From assembly GCF_019249795.2 (NCBI RefSeq), contig NZ_CP156892.1, forward strand, positions 310,001-374,000: DNA of 64,000 bases, read 5' to 3'. The DNA is from Segatella copri. Its GTDB lineage: Bacteria > Bacteroidota > Bacteroidia > Bacteroidales > Bacteroidaceae. Numbering within the stretch: position 1 is the stretch's first letter; the number at the start of each line of letters is the position of its first letter. Of the stretch, positions 9,601 through 17,523 are shown piece by piece. Position numbers and translations under genes: made by a program. The notes under the pieces were generated by a model. The model saw nothing but the letters and a program-made list of their open reading frames with translations, was not told the origin of the DNA and ran no database searches.

Positions 9601-10478
9601 GTGCGGTCGGTAGAATGGTTGTTTACCACGATGACGTTAAACTTGAAGTTGGCCTTCTGTCCCAGCGCACTCTTCACGGCATCAGCCACCGTCTTTTCGC
9701 GGTTGAAGACGGGGATGATGACAGATGCCTCGTATTCAAAATCCTGCTCACCGAAGTCGGGCTGGCGGTAGAAGGTGGTGTCTATCAGGGCGCCCACCTT
9801 GCCCAGATGCTGGGTGCATGCCTTTTCCATCTCTATCTGCACCTCGCGGTTGCGCGGGTTTACATAGTCAAACTGCTTCTCGCCGCTCTTACGGGTGTCG
9901 AGTTCGGCTTCTGAATAGAGGAATTCGTTGAGATGGAAGATTTCGCCCACGCGGCTCAGATAGAGACGGAGGTCGTAGAGGGCGGCAAACTGATACTCTT
10001 CGCGGTCGGGTTGGGCGATGTAGTCGGCCAGCGCCTGTGCCTTGATGCACCAGAGGCTTCCAAAGTCGAAGTCATCTCGCAAAGAACCTGACTGGTAGTC
10101 AATTACCGGATGTTTCTCCATTTTGCCTTCCACCATCTTGTAGTGGTCGGCGTAAACCATGACGGCATCCGTATCATCTGCCACTCTGAGGAATCGCTCC
10201 AGCGTGTTGTTTCCCCATCCTATGGTGGTGTGGCGGGTACAGATCATCACGTAGTCGGCATCTGTATTTTCAGCGATGCTGACAATGGTGTTACTGCTTT
10301 CCAGGCGGTCGGTGATGACAAACGTACATCCTTCGGGCACCTGATGATGAGCGGCAAAATCAGCACTCACCAGGAAGTGGATATGCTGTACTGTCTTGTA
10401 CTCATGAAGCACCGACAAGGCATTCTGCGCATCATCGATGTATTCGCAAGGCAAGAAAAGGTCTATTTTTTCTCTCAT
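6696..10478 (-). CDS. Glycosyltransferase / DUF4922 / SpoIID three-part fusion protein
   Basis: The 1260-residue protein fuses at least three units. Residues 1-230 look like a degenerate nucleotide-sugar transferase fold. Residues 250-450 are a GT2 domain with [11 protein letters not shown] and the metal-binding LDSDD at 337-341. Residues about 500-820 are DUF4922, with a cysteine pair CFLC near 559-562 and HLHFQAG at 638-644, which resembles the active site of GalT/HIT-type nucleotidyl transferases. Residues about 925-1255 are SpoIID-like, with [13 protein letters not shown] and [10 protein letters not shown]. No signal peptide is evident, which is odd for a SpoIID domain. It is the first gene of an operon with the AmpG-like permease. 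I infer cell-wall sugar handling; the reaction of each part is unproven. Confidence 0.85.
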   Translation of the reverse strand: MREKIDLFLPCEYIDDAQNALSVLHEYKTVQHIHFLVSADFAAHHQVPEGCTFVITDRLESSNTIVSIAENTDADYVMICTRHTTIGWGNNTLERFLRVADDTDAVMVYADHYKMVEGKMEKHPVIDYQSGSLRDDFDFGSLWCIKAQALADYIAQPDREEYQFAALYDLRLYLSRVGEIFHLNEFLYSEAELDTRKSGEKQFDYVNPRNREVQIEMEKACTQHLGKVGALIDTTFYRQPDFGEQDFEYEASVIIPVFNREKTVADAVKSALGQKANFKFNVIVVNNHSTDRTGEILDELKADNLIQIVPERTDLGIGGCWNEAINSSFCGKFAVQLDSDDLYSSPKTLQKIVDAFYKQKAAMIIGSYRMCDFDLNTLPPGLIDHKEWTDENGCNNALRINGLGAPRAFFTPLVRQIQFPNTSYGEDYALGLAFSRRYRIGRIYDELYLCRRWGGNSDAALSVEKVNANNLYKDRLRTMELKARQHLLQGKADIMEDSSISRFFNRQLEVWTDARHRFRDLKHVETRQFSDLLKLQWNPARIVSTGAKIDKKTLGERPCFLCDKNRPKEQMSKQIDEKFHLLVNPFPILPVHFTIPARKHQPQLIYKNYGEMHRFISLHSDLMVFYNGPKCGASAPDHLHFQAGTNGILPLQTNWQRLSRNLTDIISLNDEEKISVVRDFIVPAFVIISKSAESDEALFRRLYKAMPQRGDETEPMMNIISWRKGEEFISVVIPREKHRPEAYFAEGDAQFVVSPGALDMSGLIITPREEDFRKLTEEKALSLLQECGVSEEKMNAIIAKLKASKDAEDAAEASSTLYNKGKQPDVTVGIVSAQKIHFSLNKPYLAKGEKVLGEQVVEFSEGGVLWNGNQYSQLTFHPQSADASFSLSDVTIGVNFHWERKETQTFLGTLRFVVESDKIVAINELPVEKYLESVISSEMSATSSLELLKAHAVISRSWLLAQMKKRREVAESGNNFFSFTKKEDTLIRWYDREDHTLFDVCADDHCQRYQGITKETSPHVAEAIRQTKGQILMDGDEICDARFSKCCGGITEEFQYCWEDTPKTYLTAVRDIALGVEHTLPNLTNEEEAEKWIRFNPPAFCNTQDKKILSEVLNDYDQETVNFYRWKETLSQEKLQQLIADKLKMDLGAILDMKAVERGKSGRISKLQIIGTEKIFTIGKELEIRRTLSDSHLLSSAFVVDKYDKDEQGVPQRFELIGAGWGHGVGLCQIGAAVMGEQGYHYDAILLHYYQGAEIKKLYK

Positions 10479-10572
10479 TTTCTTACGTTATTTTTGTTCA
10501 CTTCAGCCCTTTTCGGGGGGCTAAATCTGTGTTTTTTATCTTTATTTTATCTTATTATATTAAAATATGTGG

Positions 10573-10580
10573 CAAAGATA
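10573..10580 (-). promoter_or_regulatory. -7 box for the fusion-protein operon
   Basis: On the minus strand TATCTTTG occurs 95 bp before the ATG at 10478. It lies back to back with the rlmN box 22 bp away, so the two polymerase sites would overlap and could compete. Confidence 0.6.
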
Positions 10581-10602
10581 CTAATTTTTCGGCAAAAAAC
10601 AC

Positions 10603-10610
10603 TATCTTTG
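10603..10610 (+). promoter_or_regulatory. -7 box for rlmN, giving an almost leaderless transcript
   Basis: TATCTTTG ends only four bases before the ATG of rlmN at 10615. If transcription starts the usual few bases downstream, the mRNA starts at or next to the start codon. A second in-frame ATG-like start is not available until further into the gene. Confidence 0.6.
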
Positions 10611-10614
10611 CAGT

Positions 10615-11682
10615 ATGAATAATGAAAAAAAATATCTTTTGGGCCTTACACTTGCCGAATTGAAGCAGGTGGCAAAGGACTTAGGCATGCCCGCCTTCAC
10701 CGGTGGGCAGATGGCGAAGTGGCTCTATGAGCAGCATGTGAAGAGCATTGATGAGATGACCAACATCTCGAAGGCGAACCGTGCCAAACTCGCTGCCGAA
10801 TACGAAATAGGATGCTTCGGATATTCCGATGCACAACATTCGGTGGATGGTACCATCAAGTACCTCTTCCCTACCCGAAGCGGCAAATTTGTCGAGACGG
10901 TTTACATCCCCGACAAAGACCGCGCCACGCTGTGCGTTTCTTCGCAGGTGGGATGCAAGATGAACTGCCTGTTCTGCCAGACCGGCAAGCAGGGGTTTGA
11001 GGGCAGCTTGCCTGCAGGCGACATTCTGAACCAGGTTTACTCGCTGCCGGAGGTGGACAAGCTTACCAACATCGTGTTCATGGGTCAGGGCGAGCCGATG
11101 GATAATCTCGACAATGTGCTGCGCGCCACAGAGATTCTCACCGCCGACTACGGCTGGGCATGGAGCCCGAAGCGCATCACGGTAAGTTCGGTGGGCGTGA
11201 AGAACAAGCTGAAGCGGTTCCTGGAAGAGAGCGACTGCCATGTGGCCATCAGCATGCACGACCCTATCCCTTCTGAGCGCGCTGAACTGATGCCTGCCGA
11301 AAGGGGCATGGGCATTGAGCAGGTAGTAGAACTGCTGAGGAACTATGATTTCTCTCATCAACGCCGCCTGAGTTTCGAATACATCGTCTTTAAGGGCGTA
11401 AACGACAGTATGCAGCATGCCAAGGCCATCATCAAGCTGGTGAAGGGACTTGACTGCCGCTTCAACCTGATTCGTTTCCACCAAATTCCAGACATTCCTC
11501 TGCAAGGTGTGGATGATGAGAAGATGGAGCAGTTCCGTGATTACCTCACCCAGCATGGTGTCTTCACCACCATCCGTGCCAGCCGCGGCCAGGACATCTA
11601 CGCCGCCTGCGGTCTGCTCAGCACCTCGAAGAAAATCGGAGAAATCCGTGAGCACGAGGATGAAGAGAAGATGAATAAGTAA
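10615..11682 (+). CDS. rlmN: Dual-specificity 23S rRNA A2503 / tRNA A37 C2-methyltransferase RlmN
   Basis: This 355-residue radical-SAM enzyme has the cluster-binding CKMNCLFC, with cysteines at 114, 118 and 121, preceded by ATLCVSSQVG. The SAM-binding VFMGQGEPMDN follows, and the C-terminal YAACGLL supplies the resolving cysteine of the methyl-transfer mechanism. RlmN methylates C2 of A2503 in 23S rRNA and A37 in some tRNAs. Length and motif order are complete. It starts the plus-strand series with DUF4837 and pdxA and has a promoter box almost touching its start codon. Confidence 0.95.
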   Translation: MNNEKKYLLGLTLAELKQVAKDLGMPAFTGGQMAKWLYEQHVKSIDEMTNISKANRAKLAAEYEIGCFGYSDAQHSVDGTIKYLFPTRSGKFVETVYIPDKDRATLCVSSQVGCKMNCLFCQTGKQGFEGSLPAGDILNQVYSLPEVDKLTNIVFMGQGEPMDNLDNVLRATEILTADYGWAWSPKRITVSSVGVKNKLKRFLEESDCHVAISMHDPIPSERAELMPAERGMGIEQVVELLRNYDFSHQRRLSFEYIVFKGVNDSMQHAKAIIKLVKGLDCRFNLIRFHQIPDIPLQGVDDEKMEQFRDYLTQHGVFTTIRASRGQDIYAACGLLSTSKKIGEIREHEDEEKMNK

Positions 11683-11698
11683 GGAAAGGTGGGGAAAA

Positions 11699-12634
11699 AT
11701 GGTTAGAGAATCTTTAAAGATCCTACTTGCCGGCTGTCTTTTGTTCCTTTTTCTGGCAAGTTGCAGCCCGGGAGGAGGAAGAAACAGAAAACTGCCCAAG
11801 AGCACAGGACAGCCTTACGAGGTGGTACTCAAGGGAGATACCGACAGCATCGTTACGAAGATACTGACGGAAGAGGTGCCAGCCCTGCCCCAACCCGAAC
11901 CGCTCTGCCGGCTCATCCAGGTTAAGAAGGGCAAGATCCACGACAGCTACCTGCTCGTAAGAACTCGCATCGTAGTGAACATCCCGGCAGCGGAATTCTC
12001 AGTCAGGCTGAGCCGCAACGAGAATGCTTCACCGCAGATCGTCATCCGCATCTCTGCCCGCTCGCTGCAGCAACTCAGAGAGAAACTCACCCCCGAGAAA
12101 CTGCGCCAGCTCGTAGATGAGACTGAACTGGAGCACCTCGCATCCATCATCTCCACCAACCCGAGCAAGCAGAACCGCGAGATGCAACAACTGGTAAAGA
12201 AGAACTTCGGCATCAGCATGAACATCCCTGCCGAAATGCAGGCAAGCAAAAAGGCGAAGAACTTCATTTGGATCTCAAACAACGCCAGCTCGGGCATGAA
12301 GAACCTCATCCTCATGAAAGTGAAGAGGGAAGAACGAAGAGGGAAAGCTAATTCTGATGCTTTTCCTGCTCAAGAGAAGCAGCAGATTGACAGCATGCTC
12401 CGCACAAACATGCCCGGCGAAACCGACAGCATGTACATGATAATCCCGGTCCTTTCAGAAAAAGGACTCTGGGAGATGAAGGGCGACGCCATGGGAGGTC
12501 CCTACGTGATGAGGCGCATCCGCCTGAGAAAAACGGGGGATGAAATCATCATCATCGGCTTCGTCTATGCGCCCGAAATGAAAAAGAAAATATTAATCAA
12601 GCAGCTAGAAGCTGCGATTTCTACTATAAAATAA
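11699..12634 (+). CDS. DUF4837 family lipoprotein
   Basis: The 311-residue protein begins with a lipoprotein signal peptide. A hydrophobic core (ILLAGCLLFLFLA) is followed by the lipobox LASC, placing the lipidated Cys near residue 22, so it should be anchored in the cell envelope. The rest (for example ALPQPEPLCRL and FIWISNNAS) fits the Bacteroidetes-specific DUF4837 family, which has no assigned function. It starts 16 bp after rlmN and ends eight bp before pdxA, so it is probably cotranscribed. Residues about 208-217 are encoded by an array of 7-bp words (12320-12347) and look like an insertion in the family fold. Confidence 0.75.
   Translation: MVRESLKILLAGCLLFLFLASCSPGGGRNRKLPKSTGQPYEVVLKGDTDSIVTKILTEEVPALPQPEPLCRLIQVKKGKIHDSYLLVRTRIVVNIPAAEFSVRLSRNENASPQIVIRISARSLQQLREKLTPEKLRQLVDETELEHLASIISTNPSKQNREMQQLVKKNFGISMNIPAEMQASKKAKNFIWISNNASSGMKNLILMKVKREERRGKANSDAFPAQEKQQIDSMLRTNMPGETDSMYMIIPVLSEKGLWEMKGDAMGGPYVMRRIRLRKTGDEIIIIGFVYAPEMKKKILIKQLEAAISTIK
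12320..12347 (+). repeat. Heptad array inside the DUF4837 coding sequence
   Basis: Four 7-bp words, based on GTGAAGA, GGGAAGA and ACGAAGA, run without a break inside the reading frame. The same words make up the intergenic arrays at 15754 and 19272. Because 28 is not a multiple of three, the array must have been accepted together with other length changes. Confidence 0.6.
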
Positions 12635-12642
12635 AACGATAA

Positions 12643-13740
12643 ATGGACAGCAAAAAGATTAGAGTGGCCATCACTCACGGAGATACCAACGGTATCGGAT
12701 ACGAACTCATTTTTAAGGCATTCAGTGAGCCAGAGATGTTGGAGTATTGTACCCCTATCATCTACGGTTCGCCTAAAGTGGCAGCTTATTACCGCAAGGC
12801 GATGAATCTGCCAGCCCAGTTCTCCATCATCCAGAAAGCAGAAGATGCTGAAGACGGAAGAATCAACCTCCTGCCAGCCGTAGATGAGGAGGTAAAGGTT
12901 GACATGGGCATGCCTACTCAGGAATCGGGTACGGCAGCCATCAAGGCACTTGACCGAGCCATGACCGACTACCGCGACGAGCTCTTCGACGTGCTCGTTA
13001 CCGCACCGGTAAACAACCAGAACGCACAATTTGAGGGCTTCCAGTTCAAGGGCCACAAGGAATACATAGAAACTTGCCTGGGCGAAGGTGCCAAAGGCCT
13101 TTCCATCCTCTGCGGCGGCGACCTTCGCATCGCATCCGTAACCGAAAAGACTCCGCTCAAGGACGTGCCGGCAGCTATCACCCAGGAGCTCATCATCGAG
13201 AAGGTGAAGCAGATGCACACATCACTGAAGCGAGACTTCATGATTACCAACCCGCGCATCGCCGTGCTCGCCCTGAATCCTAGCAACAACGGTGAGGAGA
13301 GCTGCGGACCAGAGGAAGCCAGCATCATCATCCCAGCCATTGACCAGCTTGCCGAGCAGAAAATACAAGCTTTTGGTCCTTACCCTGCTGACGAGTTCTT
13401 CGGCAACGGCCATTTCGTAGAGTTCGACGGCATCATGGCCATGTATCATGATCAGGCTACTACCCCGTTCCATTCTCTCTACACCGAGGATGGCGTACTC
13501 TTTACTGCCGGTCTGCCACTCGTGCACACCGCCGCCAACACCACTCCTAGCTACAGCATCACGGGCTGCAACGAAGCCGATGCAATCTCCTTCCGCCACG
13601 CCATCTACTTGGCGCTGGATGCCTTCTGCAACCGCGAAGACTATGATGAGGCCTACGAGAATCCACTGCCTAAACTCTACCACGAGAAGCGTGACGAGAG
13701 TGAGAAGGTAAGATTCTCCATCCCTAAGAAAAAGGGATAA
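12643..13740 (+). CDS. pdxA: 4-hydroxythreonine-4-phosphate dehydrogenase PdxA
   Basis: The 365-residue protein shows the PdxA pattern ITHGDTNGIGYELI at the N-terminus, TAPVNNQNAQ near residue 121, the metal-binding GHKEY with the His near 138, and MYHDQATTPFH near 267, which supplies further metal and substrate contacts. PdxA oxidises 4-phosphohydroxy-L-threonine in the DXP-dependent pyridoxal phosphate pathway in the cytosol. It is somewhat longer than the E. coli enzyme (about 329), as is common in Bacteroidetes. It probably shares a transcript with rlmN and DUF4837; the spacing is eight bp. Confidence 0.95.
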   Translation: MDSKKIRVAITHGDTNGIGYELIFKAFSEPEMLEYCTPIIYGSPKVAAYYRKAMNLPAQFSIIQKAEDAEDGRINLLPAVDEEVKVDMGMPTQESGTAAIKALDRAMTDYRDELFDVLVTAPVNNQNAQFEGFQFKGHKEYIETCLGEGAKGLSILCGGDLRIASVTEKTPLKDVPAAITQELIIEKVKQMHTSLKRDFMITNPRIAVLALNPSNNGEESCGPEEASIIIPAIDQLAEQKIQAFGPYPADEFFGNGHFVEFDGIMAMYHDQATTPFHSLYTEDGVLFTAGLPLVHTAANTTPSYSITGCNEADAISFRHAIYLALDAFCNREDYDEAYENPLPKLYHEKRDESEKVRFSIPKKKG

Positions 13741-13756
13741 GAGAAAGATTCCCTAT

Positions 13757-13842
13757 TCCCGAGAAAAAGCGGAATAAAGAAAGATTCGGGAGGGAAGATG
13801 ACGCAAAAAAGGCTAATCTGCCCTGTAATCAGACCTCCCGAA
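13757..13842 (+). other. Candidate RNA element with two mutually exclusive hairpins
   Basis: TTCGGGAGG at 13785-13793 can pair with CCTCCCGAA at 13834-13842. Its first part can instead pair with TCCCGA at 13757-13762. No U-run follows on either strand, so it is not an ordinary terminator. It sits between pdxA and the activator gene, upstream of the latter's promoter. Confidence 0.35.
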
Positions 13843-13885
13843 CGTTAAAATTAAAAAAAAATGCAGATAATTCGGAAAAAATGAG

Positions 13886-13893
13886 TAATTTTG
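13886..13893 (+). promoter_or_regulatory. -7 box for the sigma-54-type activator
   Basis: TAATTTTG matches TAnnTTTG and ends eight bases before the ATG at 13902, again implying a very short or absent 5' leader. Confidence 0.5.
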
Positions 13894-13901
13894 GCAGCTA
13901 A

Positions 13902-15230
13902 ATGGATACTTCCGAACTACAAAAGATAAAACAACGCTACAATATCGTCGGTAACAGCGACGGATTGAACCATGCGCTCGACGTAGCCCTACAGGTAGCG
14001 CCGACCGATCTCTCCGTGCTCATCATCGGCGAGAGCGGTGTGGGTAAGGAAATCATTCCAAGGGTGATTCACGACAATTCGCCACGCCGCAGAGAGAAAT
14101 ATTTCGCCATCAACTGTGGAAGCATTCCGGAAGGAACCATTGACAGCGAACTCTTCGGACATGAGAAGGGTTCCTTCACTGGAGCCATAGGCGAAAGCGA
14201 AGGATACTTCGGTATTGCCAACAAGGGTACCATCTTCCTTGACGAGGTGGGCGAACTCCCGATACAGACGCAGGCAAGACTGCTGCGCGTGCTCGAAACG
14301 GGAGAATACATCCGCGTGGGTGGAACTGAGATAAGGAAAACGGATGTCCGCATCGTGGCAGCCACCAACGTAAACATGCGCAAGGCTGTGAGCGAAGGCC
14401 GCTTTCGCGAGGACCTCTACTACCGCCTCAACACTATCCCGATACAGATGCCTGCATTGAGAGAGCGTGGAGACGACATCCTCCTGCTCTTCCGCCTCTT
14501 CGCCATGCAGATGGCCGAAAAATACCGTCTGCCTAAGATTTCACTCTCAGATGAGGCCAAGCAGATCATGCTGAAATACAAGTGGCCGGGAAATGTGAGA
14601 CAGCTCAAGAACATTACCGAACAGATGTCAGTGCTAAGCCGGGAAAGAGAAATCGATGCACAGACTCTCACCCAGTTTATTCCGAGAGATGAGGAGTCTA
14701 CACAGCTCGCCACCATACAGAAGGATGGCAAGGACGACCATAGCTACGCCAGCGAGCGCGAACTGCTATATAAGATTCTCTACGAACTGAGGGGCAACGT
14801 GAGCGACCTGAGACGAGAGATGAACAGCCTGCGCAAGCAACTCGATGAGGCCCGCCAGTTGGGCGGTACAGGCGGATATGTTTCTCCGGTTCAGCCGAAT
14901 ACCCAGGTAGCTCCAGTATCATCTGTATCTCCGGTTTCATCGGTTTCTCCGGTATCTTCCGTACCTCCGATTACCGATCTCGACGAGCTACAACACATCC
15001 GTCAGGAAATAGCTACAGGAGGCATGAGGGGCACTTACAAACCCGAAGCCGAGGATGCTGAGATTGAGGAGATCAAGGAAGAAAACGAGAATCTGAACCT
15101 CAGCGATCTTAGCAAGCAGATGATAGAAAAGGCACTGGAGAGAAACAACGGAAACCGCAAGAAAGCGGCAGAAGAACTGGGAATCTCCGACAGAACTCTG
15201 TACAGAAAGATTAACAAATATAAGTTATGA
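13902..15230 (+). CDS. Sigma-54-interacting transcriptional activator without receiver domain
   Basis: The 442-residue protein opens directly with an AAA+ sigma-54 activation domain. Walker A GESGVGKE is at 43-50, a GSFTGA loop at 90-95 (the usual GAFTGA with Ser at position two), and Walker B FLDEVGEL near 125. A Pro/Ser/Val-rich linker with repeated SPVSSV (about 330-355) leads to a Fis-type helix-turn-helix at about 400-442 (KAAEELGISDRTLYRKI). There is no phosphoacceptor or sensor domain, so it may be regulated by level or by partner proteins. Its stop overlaps the lptE start by four bases (ATGA), and it heads a Bacteroidetes-typical cluster with lptE, a TPR-like gene and secG. Confidence 0.9.
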   Translation: MDTSELQKIKQRYNIVGNSDGLNHALDVALQVAPTDLSVLIIGESGVGKEIIPRVIHDNSPRRREKYFAINCGSIPEGTIDSELFGHEKGSFTGAIGESEGYFGIANKGTIFLDEVGELPIQTQARLLRVLETGEYIRVGGTEIRKTDVRIVAATNVNMRKAVSEGRFREDLYYRLNTIPIQMPALRERGDDILLLFRLFAMQMAEKYRLPKISLSDEAKQIMLKYKWPGNVRQLKNITEQMSVLSREREIDAQTLTQFIPRDEESTQLATIQKDGKDDHSYASERELLYKILYELRGNVSDLRREMNSLRKQLDEARQLGGTGGYVSPVQPNTQVAPVSSVSPVSSVSPVSSVPPITDLDELQHIRQEIATGGMRGTYKPEAEDAEIEEIKEENENLNLSDLSKQMIEKALERNNGNRKKAAEELGISDRTLYRKINKYKL

Positions 15231-15748
15231 AGCATATACGCGCGTACCTATATATAATAGGAGTCACACTGATGGTGGCGGTCATGGCAGCATGCTCCGT
15301 GAGCTACAAGTTCAACGGTGCCAGCATCGACTACACCAAAACCAAGACCATACAGATAGCCGACTTCCCTATCAGAAGTTCGTATGTATGGGGTCCGATG
15401 GGTCCGATGTTCAACAACGAACTCAAGGATAAGTTTGCCAGCAACACCCAGCTCATACAGGTGTCACGCAACGGAGACCTGAAGATAGAGGGCGAAATCA
15501 CCCAATATTCTCAGCGCAACAAGTCGGTTAGTTCTGAGGGATACTCAGCACAGACCGAGCTCAGTATCACCGTAAACGTACGTTTCACCAACACCAAGAA
15601 CCATACCGAGGACTTCGAAAAGCAGTTTACATCTGCCAAGACCTACGACACCACTCAGAGCCTTGCCTCGGTGCAGGAAGAACTGGTAACCCAGATTATC
15701 AAAGACCTGGTAGACCAGATATTCAACGCTACGGTAGCTAACTGGTAA
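15227..15748 (+). CDS. lptE: LptE-family LPS-assembly lipoprotein
   Basis: The 173-residue protein has a signal peptide ending in the lipobox MAAC, with the acylated Cys near residue 23. It is followed by a compact beta-rich domain with SYKFNGASID, as in the Bacteroidetes LptE family. LptE plugs the LptD barrel at the outer membrane and helps insert lipopolysaccharide. The ATG overlaps the stop of the upstream activator gene, so the two are translationally coupled. The function is inferred from family and from this recurring gene order. Confidence 0.85.
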   Translation: MKHIRAYLYIIGVTLMVAVMAACSVSYKFNGASIDYTKTKTIQIADFPIRSSYVWGPMGPMFNNELKDKFASNTQLIQVSRNGDLKIEGEITQYSQRNKSVSSEGYSAQTELSITVNVRFTNTKNHTEDFEKQFTSAKTYDTTQSLASVQEELVTQIIKDLVDQIFNATVANW

Positions 15749-15753
15749 AGTAA

Positions 15754-15834
15754 GTGAAGAACGAAGAGTGAAGAATTTAACGGCTTTACTAATCATAAAG
15801 TTCAAAACTCAATGTTCAATGTTTAAAGTTCAAA
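15754..15834 (+). repeat. Heptad element with two word types around an AACGGCTTT core
   Basis: Three GTGAAGA/ACGAAGA words (15754-15774) are followed by a core, AACGGCTTTACT, and then by five words of the GTTCAAA/GTTCAAT type (15800-15834). The first half and core reappear in reverse complement at 19262-19299. The array fills the gap between lptE and the next gene. Confidence 0.7.
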
Positions 15835-15855
15835 ATAAAATAAAGTAAAAATATC

Positions 15856-16635
15856 GTGGAATTAAACAGATTGATACAACACCCGGAGGAAATGAACCGA
15901 GAGACGCTCTACGACTTGCGCGCCCTCTTGGCCTTATATCCGTATTATCAGACGGCACGCCTGCTGATGTTGAAGAATCTGTACCTGCTCCACGACCCGA
16001 GTTTCGACGAAGAACTGCGCCGTGCAGCCATCTACATCACCGACCGTAAGATTATCTTCGAGATGGTAGAGGCAGCCCACTATCAGATAAAAAACGCCCC
16101 TGAAGAGGCTGAATCCGACAAGCAGCAAGGCGTAAGAGGAATAGGAGCAGAAAAACACGGAGACCGTACTAGCGACCTCATCGATCACTTCCTGGGATCC
16201 ATACCTATGGAAGAAGACGAAGAAGAGAAGAAGGAGAAACGTAAGCCTACACCTGCTGACGCGGCTGTAGACTATGTGGCTTATCTCATGGAGACCGAAG
16301 ACCAGCAGGAGCCAGAAGATACTTCGCGCACCATGAGTCTCATCGACGACTTTATGGAGGATGGCGGTTTCAAACTGCTCAAAATCCAGCAGGACGAAGA
16401 TTACAAACCAGAATTTACTCCCGAACTTCAGACCGATTCCGGCAAGGATGGCGAAGAGGAAAACAGCGGTGTATTCACCGAAACCCTCGCCCGCATCTAC
16501 ATCAAGCAGGGCAAGTATCAGAGGGCTTACGAAATCATCAGCCGCCTGCATCAGCAGCATCCTGACAAGAACGGATATTATGTTGACCAGCTCAGATTCC
16601 TTGAGAAACTGATGCTGAACAGCAAGAAGAAATAA
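15856..16635 (+). CDS. TPR-like protein of the lptE-secG cluster
   Basis: The 259-residue protein starts at a GTG, the only suitable start in frame. The N-terminal 90 residues are helical (LRALLALYPYYQTARLLMLKN), the middle is very acidic and low in complexity, and the C-terminal 50 residues carry one tetratricopeptide-like unit (ETLARIYIKQGKYQRAYEIISRL). No signal peptide is seen. It resembles the uncharacterised protein found between lptE and secG in Bacteroidales genomes. A scaffold role at the envelope is possible but not shown. Confidence 0.75.
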   Translation: MELNRLIQHPEEMNRETLYDLRALLALYPYYQTARLLMLKNLYLLHDPSFDEELRRAAIYITDRKIIFEMVEAAHYQIKNAPEEAESDKQQGVRGIGAEKHGDRTSDLIDHFLGSIPMEEDEEEKKEKRKPTPADAAVDYVAYLMETEDQQEPEDTSRTMSLIDDFMEDGGFKLLKIQQDEDYKPEFTPELQTDSGKDGEEENSGVFTETLARIYIKQGKYQRAYEIISRLHQQHPDKNGYYVDQLRFLEKLMLNSKKK

Positions 16636-16671
16636 AGAAGAATAATAAATAAATAAAACTAGTTTTAAAAA

Positions 16672-17067
16672 ATGGCTTACACATTATTAGTAGTATTAAT
16701 CGTCCTGGTAGCTATCCTGATGATTTTCATCGTGCTCATCCAGGAATCAAAGGGAGGTGGACTTGCAAGTAACTTCTCTTCAACCAACTCAATCATGGGT
16801 GTTCGCAAGACCACTGACATTGTTGAGAAATTAACATGGGGCCTCGCTGCAGCCTTGGTTGTCATCAGCGTGGCATGTGCTTATGTAGCCCCTCAGGCAG
16901 CTGGCGAAAGCAGTGTTTTGGAGGGAGCCACTCAGGAGCAGACCGCTCTTCCTGCTATGCCAGGTGCTAGCAAGGATGCAGCAGCAGGTGCGCAGAAGGC
17001 TATTCCTGCAGCTGGTGCAGATGCCCAGAAGGCAGCTCCAGTTGTTCCAACAAGCCCTGCAAAATAA
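16672..17067 (+). CDS. secG: Preprotein translocase subunit SecG
   Basis: The 131-residue protein has two membrane segments (about 3-22 and 55-75) separated by the conserved loop QESKGGGLASNFSS, the hallmark of SecG. SecG joins SecY and SecE in the inner-membrane channel and helps SecA-driven export. Bacteroidetes members carry a C-terminal Ala/Pro/Gln tail like the one here (about 80-131), which contains a short AGAQKA/ADAQKA repetition. A hairpin with a T-run 15 bp downstream (17082-17121) looks like its terminator. Confidence 0.95.
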   Translation: MAYTLLVVLIVLVAILMIFIVLIQESKGGGLASNFSSTNSIMGVRKTTDIVEKLTWGLAAALVVISVACAYVAPQAAGESSVLEGATQEQTALPAMPGASKDAAAGAQKAIPAAGADAQKAAPVVPTSPAK

Positions 17068-17081
17068 AAAATAAGAAAAAA

Positions 17082-17121
17082 GGTACGAAAAAATTTGGTA
17101 GAACCATTTTTTTTTCGTACC
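17082..17121 (+). terminator. Terminator-like inverted repeat after secG overlapping the tRNA promoter
   Basis: GGTACGAAAAAA pairs with the T-run ending in CGTACC. The stem contains the whole spacer of the downstream tRNA promoter (17094-17125), so the same DNA seems to stop secG transcription and start tRNA transcription. Confidence 0.6.
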
Positions 17122-17125
17122 TTTG
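17094..17125 (+). promoter_or_regulatory. Promoter for the tRNA-His pair
   Basis: TTTG at 17094-17097 and TACCTTTG at 17118-17125 are separated by 20 bp, a close match to the Bacteroidetes consensus. The first tRNA starts about 20 bp downstream. Confidence 0.8.
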
Positions 17126-17146
17126 CACCCGCTTAACAAGAATATG

Positions 17147-17220
17147 GTGGACGTAGTTCAGTTGGTTAGAGCGTCAGATTGTGGTTCTGAATGTCGTGGG
17201 TTCGAGTCCCACCTTCCACC
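17147..17220 (+). tRNA. tRNA-His (GTG), first copy
   Basis: The cloverleaf can be drawn with the acceptor strands GTGGACG and CTTCCAC (one mismatch), an anticodon stem TCAGA/TCTGA around TT-GTG-GT, and a T arm GTGGG-TTCGAGT-CCCAC. The anticodon GTG reads His codons. A G at 17146 faces C at 17220 and fits the extra G-1 of tRNA-His. A complete CCA is not encoded. Confidence 0.95.
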
Positions 17221-17256
17221 CAACTATTTTTGAAAAAGCAAAACATAACCAATATG

Positions 17257-17330
17257 GTGGACGTAGTTCAGTTGGTTAGAGCGTCAGATTGTGGTTCTGA
17301 ATGTCGTGGGTTCGAGTCCCACCTTCCACC
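17257..17330 (+). tRNA. tRNA-His (GTG), second copy
   Basis: This is identical to the first copy, offset by exactly 110 bp, and preceded by the same AATATG. A tandem duplication is the simple explanation. Confidence 0.95.
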
Positions 17331-17337
17331 CAAGATA

Positions 17338-17376
17338 AACCCTGCAAGATTCATTTCTTGCAGGGTTTCTTGTTAT
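17338..17376 (+). terminator. Terminator after the tRNA-His pair
   Basis: ACCCTGCAAG pairs with CTTGCAGGGT across an eight-base loop, and T-rich sequence follows on the plus strand. Confidence 0.85.
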
Positions 17377-17461
17377 ATATCCGTATTGAGCGGAATTCTT
17401 TTTTGTCATATAAACGAATAACAATAGTACTTCTTAAAGTATATTATAGACAGAAACATAC

Positions 17462-17502
17462 AAAAAAGCCTGCTAAGGGAAGAAAATATCCCTCTAGCAG
17501 GC
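17462..17502 (-). terminator. Terminator of the prfC-ClC-fmt-tsaC operon
   Basis: On the minus strand GCCTGCTAGAGGGA pairs with TCCCTTAGCAGGC, and a run of six T follows. It lies 22 bp after tsaC. Confidence 0.85.
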
Positions 17503-17523
17503 ATTCATATAAGGATGGAAAAC

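Noticed and set aside
10681..11805. 374-codon minus-strand open frame opposite rlmN
   Set aside because: It mirrors rlmN codons, and rlmN carries the complete radical-SAM motifs; the antisense product has no domain-like pattern.
13785..13842. Intrinsic terminator of pdxA
   Set aside because: The loop is about 40 bases and no U-tract follows on the plus strand; the sequence after the stem is A-rich.
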